A DNA stretch of 64,000 nucleotides, taken from Pseudooceanicola sediminis (GTDB lineage: Bacteria > Pseudomonadota > Alphaproteobacteria > Rhodobacterales > Rhodobacteraceae). The position numbers and the translations under genes were made by a program. The stretch spans positions 124,001 through 188,000 of the forward strand of contig NZ_QWJJ01000008.1 in assembly GCF_003575965.1 (NCBI RefSeq), given 5' to 3'. Each line of letters begins with the position of its first letter. The stretch's first letter is position 1. This document shows positions 9,132 to 17,590 of the stretch, one piece after another. Under the pieces are notes generated by a model. That model saw nothing but the letters and a program-made list of their open reading frames with translations, searched no databases and was not told the DNA's origin.

Positions 9132-10217
9132 ATGAAACGAACCAGCAAGAGTTTACTTGGCCTTGTCGCGTTTGCCGGCCTTGCCTTGCCCGCTGACGCG
9201 CAGGACCTCAAGCCAGTGACAGTGACCGTCGGCACGTCGGTGCTGAACGTCGGCTATCCGATGCTGACCCTGCCCGTGACCCTCGGGTATTGGGCGGACG
9301 AGGGGTACGACGTGACGGTCGAACCTTCGGGTGCCTCGATGCAGGCGCTGCAACAGATGGTGACGCGCAACGCCGAATTCGCACAGGTCAATGCCTCGGT
9401 CGCGGTGCAGAGCAACGTCGAGAACGACCTGCCCGTGCGCATCGCCATGGCCAACGGCGTGATGGACTGGTCCATCGCCGTGCCGAAAGACAGCGACATC
9501 ACCTCTGTCGCGGATCTGAAGGGCAAGACCTTCGGGATCTTCTCGCTGGCGACGGGCGGCCTTCCCCTGCTGAAAAGCTACCTCAGCGACAACGGCATCG
9601 ACCCCGAAACGGACGTGACCTACATCCCCACCGGCTTTGGCGCCGGGCCAGTCGAGGCGCTGAAAAACGGCCAGGTCGACGCGTTGATGTACTGGGCCTC
9701 GGCCAACGCGGGCATGGAGAACGCCGGGCTGGACCTGCGCTATATCTTCGACGACAGCTGGCGCGAAATGCCTGACTATTCGCTGACGGTCACCGAAGCC
9801 ACGGTCAAGGACGACCCTGACATGGTTGTCGCCATTTCGCGCGGCGTCGCCATGGCAACCGTCTTTGCGCTGGCGAACCCGGAATGCGCGGTCAAACTGC
9901 ACTGGCAGGAATACCCCGAGACAAAGCCCGCCGGCACGGATGAGGCGGCAATCCTTCAGGCCGACCTGAACAACATCAACGCCCAGCTTAACACCCTGAA
10001 ACTGGGATATGAGCTGAACGGCGAAACCTGGGGCCAGGTCGATACCGATGCGCTGGACAGGCTTCAGGATTTCCTGACCAACAGCGGCATCGTGTCGAAA
10101 AAGATCGATCCGGCGACCTATCTGGTCGACATCCCCGATTTCGCGGCGCGGGTCAGCGATTTCGACGCAGATGCGATCAAGGCATCGGCCGAAGCCTGCG
10201 AGATGCTGAAAGGATGA
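9132..10217 (+). CDS. ABC transporter substrate-binding protein, NMT1/SsuA-like
   Basis: This is a periplasmic binding protein of 361 residues. AGGAG lies 6-10 bases before the ATG. The signal peptide is MKRTSKSLLGLVAFAGLALP and cleavage is likely after ADA (residue 23). The mature part shows NMT1/TauT-type features: VNVGYPMLTLPVTLGYWADE-like opening (split here as VLNVGYPMLTLPVTLGYW), VTVEPSGASMQALQQM, SVADLKGKTFGIF and a GQVDALMYW segment. Relatives bind nitrate, sulfonates, taurine or hydroxymethylpyrimidine. Its stop overlaps the ATPase start (ATGA), so the three transporter genes are translationally coupled. The purine-linked neighbours make a nucleobase or nucleoside-like ligand a plausible guess. 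Confidence 0.88.
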   Translation: MKRTSKSLLGLVAFAGLALPADAQDLKPVTVTVGTSVLNVGYPMLTLPVTLGYWADEGYDVTVEPSGASMQALQQMVTRNAEFAQVNASVAVQSNVENDLPVRIAMANGVMDWSIAVPKDSDITSVADLKGKTFGIFSLATGGLPLLKSYLSDNGIDPETDVTYIPTGFGAGPVEALKNGQVDALMYWASANAGMENAGLDLRYIFDDSWREMPDYSLTVTEATVKDDPDMVVAISRGVAMATVFALANPECAVKLHWQEYPETKPAGTDEAAILQADLNNINAQLNTLKLGYELNGETWGQVDTDALDRLQDFLTNSGIVSKKIDPATYLVDIPDFAARVSDFDADAIKASAEACEMLKG

Positions 10218-11053
10218 GCCATTCGCCCGACATCCAGACCGGCGCGCTTGCGCCGGCCTCCGTCGCGGCTGCAGTGTCGGGCGATCCGCTCGTCCGGATC
10301 GCCGCGCTGGAGAAGATCTATCCGACCCGCGACCGGGGCAACGTTCACGCGCTGAGCGACATTCATCTCGATGTGTCACAGGGAGAGTTCCTGACCATCG
10401 TCGGCCCGTCAGGCTGTGGCAAGTCGACCCTGCTCAAGATCCTTGCGGGGATTCTGGCCAAGACCTCCGGGCGGGTGCAGATTGCCGGGGCCGATCTGGA
10501 CGGCCCGAACCGGGATCTGGGCGTCGTGTTTCAGGCGCCCGTGCTGCTGCCTTGGAAATCGGTGATCGAGAATGTGCTGGTCCCGGCACGGGTGCAAAAG
10601 CTGGACATGGCCCCTGCCCGCCGCCGCGCCCGCGACCTGCTGGACCTGGTCGGCCTGTCCGGGTTCGAAGACCGCTATCCGGGCGAGCTTTCGGGCGGAA
10701 TGCAGCAACGTGTCGGCATTTGCAGAGCATTGATCCATCAGCCGAAATTCCTGCTGATGGATGAACCCTTCGGCGCCCTCGACGCCATGACCCGCGAACA
10801 GATGAACCTTGAGCTGCTGCGCATCTGGAAGGAACAGGATGCCACCATCCTGCTGGTCACCCACTCCATCCCCGAGGCGGTGTTCCTGGCGGACCGCGTC
10901 GTCGTCATGTCGCCCCGTCCGGGCCGGATTGCCGAGGTGATGCAGGTCGATCTGCCGCGCCCCCGGAATCTGGAGATGTTCAACACCGGCCGCTTCGGCC
11001 AGCATGTCGCCGCGATCCGGCGCCATTTCAACAGCACCGGAGGGATCGACTGA
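10214..11053 (+). CDS. ABC transporter ATP-binding protein, SsuB/TauB-like
   Basis: This is the cytoplasmic ATPase of the importer, 279 residues. Walker A GPSGCGKST is at 64-72, VVFQAPVLLPWKSV is the Q-loop region, the signature is LSGGMQQRVGICRAL, and Walker B is FLLMDEPFGALD, followed by LLVTHSIPEAVFLADRV. These are typical of the nitrate/sulfonate/taurine ATPase group. An N-terminal extension of about 30 residues precedes the ATPase fold. It overlaps the binding-protein gene by 4 bp and the permease gene by 1 bp. Confidence 0.93.
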   Translation: MSHSPDIQTGALAPASVAAAVSGDPLVRIAALEKIYPTRDRGNVHALSDIHLDVSQGEFLTIVGPSGCGKSTLLKILAGILAKTSGRVQIAGADLDGPNRDLGVVFQAPVLLPWKSVIENVLVPARVQKLDMAPARRRARDLLDLVGLSGFEDRYPGELSGGMQQRVGICRALIHQPKFLLMDEPFGALDAMTREQMNLELLRIWKEQDATILLVTHSIPEAVFLADRVVVMSPRPGRIAEVMQVDLPRPRNLEMFNTGRFGQHVAAIRRHFNSTGGID

Positions 11054-11901
11054 TGACCCAGATCGATACAAGCGACGCCATCCCGGCCAGCCAGCCCGCC
11101 GGCACCGCCAAGGGCGTCGCCCGCCACTGGAGCGAAAGCCGCGCCCTGTCCCCGATCCTGCTGATCGCCCTGATCCTGCTGTGGGAAGGTCTGATCCGCT
11201 GGTTCGAGGTGCCAAAAATCGTGGTACCGGCCCCCTCTGCCGTCTTTGTGGCGCTGTGGGACGGGATCGTTTCGGGCCTCTTCTGGCCGCACTTCCTCGT
11301 CACCTTGTGGGAAATCGTCGCCGGGTTCGGCATCGGCAGCGTGATCGGTATCCTGCTGGGCATCCTGATCGGCCTGTCGCCGCTGATGGAGCGGCTGATT
11401 TACCCCTACGTCGTCGCCTTCCAGACCCTGCCAAAGGTCGCCATCGCGCCGATCATCGTGATCTGGTTCGGCTATGGCCTCAGCTCCAAGATCATCATCA
11501 CCGCGACCATCGCGTTCTTTCCGCTGCTGGCCAATACCATCGTCGGCCTGCGCTCAGCCCCGCGGGAACAGATCGAGATGCTTGAAGCCTGCACCGCGAA
11601 CCGCTGGCAGATCTTTCGCATGATCCGCCTGCCGCAGGCCCTGCCCTTCATCTTTGTCGGCCTGGACGTGGCGGTGGTTCTGTCGGTCATCGGCGCCATC
11701 GTGGGCGAGTTCGTCGGCGCACGGGCCGGGCTGGGCTACCTGATCCTGCAAAAGAACTTCAGCTTCGACATGGCCGGCGTCTTTGCCATCCTGATCATCC
11801 TGTCGATGATCGGGGTCGGGCTGCACATGCTGGTGGTCGCCGTCCAGCGCCGTGTCCTGTTCTGGAGCGAGGCCACCGCAAATTCCGTCACCGGCGCCTG
11901 A
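11053..11901 (+). CDS. ABC transporter permease, SsuC/TauC-like
   Basis: This is an inner-membrane permease of 282 residues with about six membrane segments. The inner coupling loop reads EQIEMLEACTANRWQIFRMIRLPQALPFIF, quoted here in halves: EMLEACTANRWQIFRM and IRLPQALPFIF; it has the EAA-type permease pattern. The start overlaps the ATPase stop by one base (TGATG). It completes an importer with the genes at 9132 and 10214. It is followed by a 47-bp gap before the oxygenase. Confidence 0.92.
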   Translation: MTQIDTSDAIPASQPAGTAKGVARHWSESRALSPILLIALILLWEGLIRWFEVPKIVVPAPSAVFVALWDGIVSGLFWPHFLVTLWEIVAGFGIGSVIGILLGILIGLSPLMERLIYPYVVAFQTLPKVAIAPIIVIWFGYGLSSKIIITATIAFFPLLANTIVGLRSAPREQIEMLEACTANRWQIFRMIRLPQALPFIFVGLDVAVVLSVIGAIVGEFVGARAGLGYLILQKNFSFDMAGVFAILIILSMIGVGLHMLVVAVQRRVLFWSEATANSVTGA

Positions 11902-11948
11902 TACCGGGTGCCGATACCACAACCATACGATACATAAGGATAATTGCC

Positions 11949-12935
11949 ATGGAGCGTAACATCCGCGCCGCCAGCCGGGACGAAGTGCCCGTCCTCGATC
12001 TGACCCCGCTGACCACCGGCGGCGACATCACCGCACTGGCCGAGGCGCTGGACGCCGCCTGCCGCAACACCGGGTTTTTCTACGTCAAGAACCACGGCGT
12101 CCCCGAATTTACCCTGAACGCGGTCTTCGGGGCGACCCGCCGCTATTTCGCGCTGCCCCAGGAGGTCCGCGATGCACATGTGATGGATCCGGTGTTCCGC
12201 CGTGGGTTCATGCCACAGGGCGTCACCAAGCACCCGGGCTTCAAGGCCGATCTCAAGGAAAGCTACGAGGTGGGCGTCGACCTGCCGCTGGACGATCCCG
12301 ATGTCGCCGCCGGGTTGCCCCTGCACGGGCCGAACCAGTGGCCAGAGGAGTTTCCCTGGCTGCGCGAGGCCGCCGAGACCTATTTCAACGAAATGCGCGC
12401 CCTGGGCGAGCGGATGTTGCGGCTGGTGGCCTTGGCCGTGGGTATGCCCGAGGATCACTTTCTGCAATTCAACACCAAGCCGATGGTGCAGATGCGCCTG
12501 TTCCACTATGCCCAACAGCCCGAAGCCGCCGAAGAGGATGGCCAGCACGGTGCCGCGCCGCATACGGACTACGGGTTGCTGACGCTGCTGGCGCAGGACC
12601 CGATCGGCGGGCTGGAATTGCAGACGCGGCAGGGCGAATGGGTCAAGGCCCCCTATATCGACGGCGCCTTCGTGGTGAACATCGGTGACCTGTTCCAGCG
12701 ATGGACCAATGATCGTTACTTCTCCAACAAGCACAGGGTCGTCAACCTGACCGGACGCGAGCGCTATTCGATTCCATTGTTCTACAATCTGGATTATCAC
12801 GCTCCGGTCGAATGCCTGCCAAGTTGCCTGGCCGAAGGTGAGACGCCAAAACATGCGCCCACCACCTGCGGAGAGTACCTGACAGGTCGATTCAAGGCCG
12901 TTCAGGGGTACAAGACCAAGGAAGAGCTGGCCTGA
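11949..12935 (+). CDS. isopenicillin-N-synthase-like 2-oxoglutarate/Fe(II) oxygenase
   Basis: This is a soluble non-haem iron oxygenase of 328 residues. The N-terminal DIOX domain reads VPVLDLTPLTTGGD to NTGFFYVKNHGVP. The iron facial triad is His205 and Asp207 in PHTDYGLLTLL and His262 in NKHRVVN; RYSIPLFYN carries the likely 2-oxoglutarate-binding Arg and Ser. The family includes thymine 7-hydroxylase, 1-aminocyclopropane-carboxylate oxidase and gibberellin oxidases. It lies in the transporter operon next to adenosine deaminase, so oxidation of a methylated or modified nucleobase is an attractive but unproven role. Confidence 0.85.
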   Translation: MERNIRAASRDEVPVLDLTPLTTGGDITALAEALDAACRNTGFFYVKNHGVPEFTLNAVFGATRRYFALPQEVRDAHVMDPVFRRGFMPQGVTKHPGFKADLKESYEVGVDLPLDDPDVAAGLPLHGPNQWPEEFPWLREAAETYFNEMRALGERMLRLVALAVGMPEDHFLQFNTKPMVQMRLFHYAQQPEAAEEDGQHGAAPHTDYGLLTLLAQDPIGGLELQTRQGEWVKAPYIDGAFVVNIGDLFQRWTNDRYFSNKHRVVNLTGRERYSIPLFYNLDYHAPVECLPSCLAEGETPKHAPTTCGEYLTGRFKAVQGYKTKEELA

Positions 12936-12997
12936 TCACAGGCCGGGGTGGCCCTGAAACGGGGCCGCCCGATCAAACGGGGAGAGTGAGGGGGCGC

Positions 12998-14008
12998 GTG
13001 TCGACGGATGTGACGATCAAGGATATCGCGCGGCTGGCCGGGGTCTCGGTCTCGACCGTGTCGCGGGTGGTCAACCGCTCCGGGCTGGTGGCGCCGAACA
13101 AGCGCCTGGCGGTGGAGCATGTCCTGTCGCAGGTAAACTACATTCCCAACAACGCCGCCCGCGCCCTGGTCAAGCGGCGCAGCATGACCATCGGGCTGAT
13201 CGTGCCCACCTTGTCCAATCCGATCTTTGCCCCCAGCATCGGCGCCGTTGAAACGGTTCTGGCCGAACATGGCTTTGGCCTTCTGATCTCGTGCAGCCAT
13301 CGCGACCCCGAAGCCGAACTGGCGCAATCGCGCACGATGATTGAGCGTGGCGTAGAAGGTATAATCTTTACAGGCAGTTACCGGCACCCCGGCGTCATGC
13401 CTATGATCGCGGCGCGGGGCATCGCCGCGGTCAGCCAGGATGATCCGGAAGGCGCGCCGGGGCTGTTGTCCATCGGGATGCCGGATGCGGCGGCGATGGC
13501 CTGCGCGATCGACGAGCTGGTGGCGCGCGGGCATCGCCGGATCGGCATCGTCACCGGCCCGACCCGCAACACCCGCCCCATCGCGGACCGCCTGTCCGGC
13601 GGCCTGGCGCGGCTGGCTGAACATGGCATCGCCCTGGGCGACGCTGGCGTGACCGAAGCCAGCGATTATTCCGCCGAGGCCGCGCGCCTGGCGACCCGAA
13701 AGCTTATACAGCAAAGTCAGGACCTTACGGCCATTGCCTGTACCGGCGACATGCCCGCGATCGGTGTCGTGGCCGAGTGCATGGCCCAGGGAATTCGGGT
13801 GCCTGACGATATCTCGATCACGGGGTGCGGCGAAACGATCATGGCCCAATACGTGCATCCGTCGCTGGCCACCGTGCGCCTGCCCTTTGCCGAGCTGGGC
13901 CGACTGGCCGCGCAAGGGCTGCTGGACATGATCGAGGGGCGTCCGGCGGCCCCGGTGGCCCCTTTGGACTATGCGTTCGTTCCGGGCAATTCCATCCGCT
14001 CTGTCTAG
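12998..14008 (+). CDS. LacI-family transcriptional regulator
   Basis: The protein is about 336 residues from the GTG at 12998 (GAGGGG just upstream); a GTG at 12986 would add four residues. The helix-turn-helix at the N-terminus is VTIKDIARLAGVSVSTVSRV followed by NRSG and the hinge helix PNNAARALVKRRS. The core is a periplasmic-binding-protein-like sensor (TIGLIVPTLSNPIFAPSIGAVE to DDISITGCG). It closes the ABC/oxygenase gene set and probably represses it through the CG-centred palindromes at 9027-9051. The effector is unknown. Confidence 0.92.
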   Translation: MSTDVTIKDIARLAGVSVSTVSRVVNRSGLVAPNKRLAVEHVLSQVNYIPNNAARALVKRRSMTIGLIVPTLSNPIFAPSIGAVETVLAEHGFGLLISCSHRDPEAELAQSRTMIERGVEGIIFTGSYRHPGVMPMIAARGIAAVSQDDPEGAPGLLSIGMPDAAAMACAIDELVARGHRRIGIVTGPTRNTRPIADRLSGGLARLAEHGIALGDAGVTEASDYSAEAARLATRKLIQQSQDLTAIACTGDMPAIGVVAECMAQGIRVPDDISITGCGETIMAQYVHPSLATVRLPFAELGRLAAQGLLDMIEGRPAAPVAPLDYAFVPGNSIRSV

Positions 14009-14430
14009 GGCGGTATTCACGTCGGTATCTTGACGGTATCCAAGCGGTGCCGGGACCGCGCCGCCCTCTGTGCCGTCTGTCGCGATTACGCGCGCTTTGC
14101 CCCCCCATTCGCCCCGCCTGCCACTCTCGCCTCAGCGCCGCTCATCCGGCGGGCGCCTTCAGCCCGGAGTGCGGATCGGGCGAAACCTCCTTGGCTTTCG
14201 CACCGGCGCGGTCGGTCGCATGACCGCTCTTGTCCGGGGCCATGGCGGACGCCTGGGGACGCGCCGCAGCGGCCCTGTGACAACCGGGAATGCTGGTGAC
14301 TGCCCCCCAAGGCAGGTATGGCGCGCCGCCTTGGGGGGTGTCAGGGCGCGGCGCCGCCGCAGGTCGGTCCGGGGTCCACCGTCGCCGCTGGTGACTGGCA
14401 GATCCCGGTTTCAGGCGGTCCGGGCCGCTG
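14009..14430. other. 422-bp gene-free interval between lacI-type gene and ilvD
   Basis: No convincing coding frame: the open frames here lack ribosome sites and are Arg/Pro/Gly-rich shadow translations. The only clear structure is the long inverted repeat at 14303-14338. Both flanking genes converge on this interval. Confidence 0.6.
14303..14338. terminator. 11-bp perfect inverted repeat between convergent genes
   Basis: CCCCCCAAGGC (14303-14313) pairs with GCCTTGGGGGG (14328-14338) around a 14-base loop. It lies downstream of both the LacI gene (+) and ilvD (-). There is no T tract, so intrinsic termination is uncertain; it may act as an RNA-stabilising 3' hairpin. Confidence 0.45.
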
Positions 14431-16284
14431 CTACTTGGCGGGCCGCGTCAGCTGGGTGACGTCACGCACCGCACCGCGCGACGCCGAGGTGGTCAGAGCC
14501 GCATAGGCCTTGAGCGCGCTCGACACCCGGCGCGTCCGCTTCTCCTCGGGGACCCAGCCCTTGTCGTCGCGCGCCTGGCGACGGGCGGCCAGTTCGGCGT
14601 CGTCCACGGCAAGCACGATCTTGCGCGCCGGTATGTCGATCTCGATCAGGTCGCCGTCCTGCACCAGGCCGATGGTGCCGCCTTCGGCCGCTTCGGGCGA
14701 CACATGCCCGATCGACAGACCGGACGAGCCGCCGGAAAACCGCCCGTCCGTGACCAGCGCGCAGGCTTTCCCAAGACCCTTCGACTTGAGGTAGGACGTC
14801 GGATACAGCATTTCCTGCATCCCCGGCCCGCCGCGCGGCCCCTCATAGCGGATCAGAACGATGTCGCCCGCGGTGATCTTGCCGGTCAGGATCGCATTCA
14901 CGGCGCTGTCCTGGCTTTCAAAAATGCGGGCCGGGCCGGAAAAGGTCAGGATCGACTCGTCGACGCCCGCCGTTTTCACGATACAGCCCTCTTCCGCGAG
15001 GTTGCCGTACAGCACCGCCAGGCCGCCATCCTGGGAAAAGGCGTGCTCGGCATCGCGGATCACGCCCGCCTTGCGATCAAGGTCCAGCGCGTCATAGCGG
15101 CGGCTTTGCGAAAACGCGGTCTGGGTCGGAATGCCCCCCGGCGCGGCGCGGAAAAAGTCGTGCGTGCTGGACAGGTTCGTGCGCGCCACGTCCCACCGGT
15201 CGAGCGCATGGGCCATACTTTCGGCGTGCACGCAGCCGACGGTCGTGTCCAGCAGGCCCGCGCGGTCGAGTTCGCCCAGGATCGCCATGATCCCGCCCGC
15301 ACGGTGCACGTCTTCCATGTGCACATCGTTTTTCGCGGGCGCGACCTTGCACAGCACCGGCACGTTGCGCGACAGCTTGTCGATCTCGGCCATGTCGAAA
15401 TCGACCTCGCCTTCGTTGGCGGCGGCCAGCAGGTGCAGGACGGTGTTCGTCGACCCGCCCATCGAGATGTCCAGCGTCATCGCGTTCTTGAACGCCGGCA
15501 GCGTCGCGATCGACCGCGGCAGGACCGAGGCATCGTCCTGTTCGTAATAGCGTTTGGCAAGATCGACGATCAGGTGACCGGCCTCGACGAACAGCCGCTG
15601 GCGATCGGCATGGGTGGCCAGGGTCGACCCGTTGCCCGGCAGCGACAGGCCAAGCGCCTCGGTCAGGCAGTTCATCGAGTTTGCGGTGAACATCCCCGAG
15701 CACGACCCGCAGGTCGGACAGGCCGCCCGTTCGATGGCATCCACCTGCGCGTCGGAATAGCGCGAGTCGGCGGCGGCGACCATCGCATCGACCAGGTCCA
15801 GCGCCTGTTCCTTGCCCTCCCAGACGATCTTGCCCGCTTCCATCGGCCCGCCGGACACGAAGACGACGGGGATGTTCAGCCGCATGGCGGCCATCAGCAT
15901 CCCCGGCGTGATCTTGTCACAGTTCGAAATGCAGACCATCGCGTCGGCGCAATGGGCGTTTACCATGTATTCGATGCTGTCCGCGATGATTTCCCGCGAG
16001 GGCAGCGAATACAGCATCCCGTCATGCCCCATGGCGATACCGTCATCGACCGCGATGGTGTTGAATTCCTTTGCAACGCCGCCCGCCTTCTCGACCTCGC
16101 GCGCGACCATCTGGCCAAGGTCCTTGAGGTGGACATGGCCGGGCACGAACTGGGTAAAGCTGTTGGCAATCGCGATGATCGGCTTGCCGAAATCATCGTC
16201 CTTCATGCCGGTGGCGCGCCAGAGGCCGCGGGCGCCAGCCATGTTTCGGCCATGCGTGGTCGTTCTTGAGCGGTAGCGGGGCAT
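14431..16284 (-). CDS. ilvD: dihydroxy-acid dehydratase
   Basis: The enzyme dehydrates 2,3-dihydroxy-isovalerate and -methylvalerate in isoleucine and valine synthesis. The protein is 617 residues, the usual length. The iron-sulfur cysteines lie in [12 protein letters not shown] and [17 protein letters not shown], and the start region [20 protein letters not shown] is diagnostic. [16 protein letters not shown] occurs near the C-terminus. It is a stand-alone gene with its own upstream gap of about 250 bp. It marks the last clearly chromosomal gene on the left of the integrated element. Confidence 0.97.
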   Translation of the reverse strand: MPRYRSRTTTHGRNMAGARGLWRATGMKDDDFGKPIIAIANSFTQFVPGHVHLKDLGQMVAREVEKAGGVAKEFNTIAVDDGIAMGHDGMLYSLPSREIIADSIEYMVNAHCADAMVCISNCDKITPGMLMAAMRLNIPVVFVSGGPMEAGKIVWEGKEQALDLVDAMVAAADSRYSDAQVDAIERAACPTCGSCSGMFTANSMNCLTEALGLSLPGNGSTLATHADRQRLFVEAGHLIVDLAKRYYEQDDASVLPRSIATLPAFKNAMTLDISMGGSTNTVLHLLAAANEGEVDFDMAEIDKLSRNVPVLCKVAPAKNDVHMEDVHRAGGIMAILGELDRAGLLDTTVGCVHAESMAHALDRWDVARTNLSSTHDFFRAAPGGIPTQTAFSQSRRYDALDLDRKAGVIRDAEHAFSQDGGLAVLYGNLAEEGCIVKTAGVDESILTFSGPARIFESQDSAVNAILTGKITAGDIVLIRYEGPRGGPGMQEMLYPTSYLKSKGLGKACALVTDGRFSGGSSGLSIGHVSPEAAEGGTIGLVQDGDLIEIDIPARKIVLAVDDAELAARRQARDDKGWVPEEKRTRRVSSALKAYAALTTSASRGAVRDVTQLTRPAK

Positions 16285-16540
16285 TGGGTTTTCCTTGGAT
16301 TTGGACGTCTAGCCGACCTTAGAATTGAAACCGTCTTGCTGTATCCGACTATGGGAATGGAGTAAATTTTATTTTCCGCGCATCGCGGTGCGGGCGTGTC
16401 GCCCCCTCGCCTGCGTCGCACGCCGATCCCGGCATGCACGGCCCCGGCACCGCTCCAACGCGCGGCAAGGCGCCCGTCTTGAGGGCGTCTTGGGGGGCAG
16501 GCGCCATCCGCAGGGGAGCATTCCTCGGCCCGTCCTGTCC

Positions 16541-17254
16541 TCAGCCCGTCCCGTCCGCGCAATGGCGCTGGCGCAGACGCGCGATGCGCGCTGCCTCGAA
16601 CTCTCCGTAGTGCAGGCCGTAAAGCACCATGATCCGATCAAAGCGAAGCAGGTACTGGCATTGAAAGCCCCTGTCGGGGGGCAGCCATTCCGCCGCCCCC
16701 TGCGCCCCCTTTGATCGGTTGGCCGAGGCATCGACGGCGAACAGGTTGCGCGTGTCGTTGGCAAAGGCGATGCGTTTGTCCCGAGACCAGTGGGCAGCGC
16801 CGCGCACATGCGCATAGGCCAAAGGCACCAGGTGATCGATGTCGAGGTCTGCGGCGTCCAGAAAGATACGGCCCGTATAGGGATCCAGCCAGCGCCCCCG
16901 CACCACCGTGCACCCTGCGCCGTTCCAGGTGACCGCGACGGTGGAAAGCGCGGCCAGAATCTCCTGCCGGGTGTTCTGACAATCGCCATCCGTATCGAGC
17001 CAATCCCCGTAAAGGTCACGATCATAGGCGTCCGAAGGGGCCTCGGCCGCCCCCGGTTCGTAGCCGGAATAGGCCCGGCCCGTCGTCAGGCAGGTGGCCA
17101 TGTCGGGCATGGCCGTGAAACGCGCCGTCCGCCCGTACCAGGGCGACGCCGCATCATGGCAGATGCCCGACGCGCTCAGCTTGACCGGCTCGGCGCTGGC
17201 CAGCGGCGCCAAAAGGACGACCGCAAAGGCAAATGTCACGAGAAATCTGAACAA
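16541..17254 (-). CDS. secreted HNH-type (DUF1524-like) nuclease
   Basis: I read a protein of about 237 residues beginning at a TTG codon (17254), which gives a proper signal peptide (FRFLVTFAFAVVLLAPLASA, cleavage near 21). A GTG at 17239 is also possible; the frame extends upstream to 17434 but that part is not signal-like. The nuclease core is DIDHLVPLAYAHVRGA (Asp140-His141), FANDTRNL (Asn170) and ANRSKG, the pattern of secreted HNH/GmrSD-C-like nucleases. Likely role: extracellular or periplasmic DNA degradation. It sits between ilvD and the phage-derived element and may belong to either. Confidence 0.75.
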   Translation of the reverse strand: MFRFLVTFAFAVVLLAPLASAEPVKLSASGICHDAASPWYGRTARFTAMPDMATCLTTGRAYSGYEPGAAEAPSDAYDRDLYGDWLDTDGDCQNTRQEILAALSTVAVTWNGAGCTVVRGRWLDPYTGRIFLDAADLDIDHLVPLAYAHVRGAAHWSRDKRIAFANDTRNLFAVDASANRSKGAQGAAEWLPPDRGFQCQYLLRFDRIMVLYGLHYGEFEAARIARLRQRHCADGTG

Positions 17255-17590
17255 GCCCCAACCCCCAAATATTCGGCCCGACCAGCGCGCCGGTCGGACG
17301 TCGCTGGTGTCACCCAAGTGCCCCACTTGGAATGCCCCACCTGACATTGCGCCAAACTGTGACCAGAATGCGACGGCCGCCCCTTTATCGCTGACCCCAT
17401 ATCGCCGCCCTGCGCCGCCGCCCCCGTACCGCAAGCCCGTACCGCAAGGCCGTGACCGCCGCCCCGCCTTCGATCAACGCGCCTGGGCCAGCGCGCCCCG
17501 TCTGAACGCATCCGGCGACAGGCGACACCTCAATCAATCCCAGGGGCGCATTGCCCCCTGCTGCCCCTGCTCAACCCGTGCCCCATCCCC
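17255..17590. other. 336-bp junction region before the truncated capsid gene
   Basis: No gene is evident. The interval contains a 7-bp hairpin (CCAAGTG at 17314-17320 with CACTTGG at 17324-17330), a shorter dyad ACCAGCG/CGCTGGT (17281-17287, 17302-17308), and a 13-bp tandem duplication CCCGTACCGCAAG (17425-17437 and 17438-17450). The capsid frame is open from 17456 but its upstream translation is Pro/Arg-rich and not capsid-like. The left boundary of the integrated element probably lies here. Confidence 0.5.
17425..17450. repeat. 13-bp tandem duplication at the left edge of the element
   Basis: Two exact copies of CCCGTACCGCAAG abut. They lie a few bases before the capsid frame opens. They could be a scar of the deletion or recombination that removed the capsid gene's 5' end. 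Confidence 0.6.
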
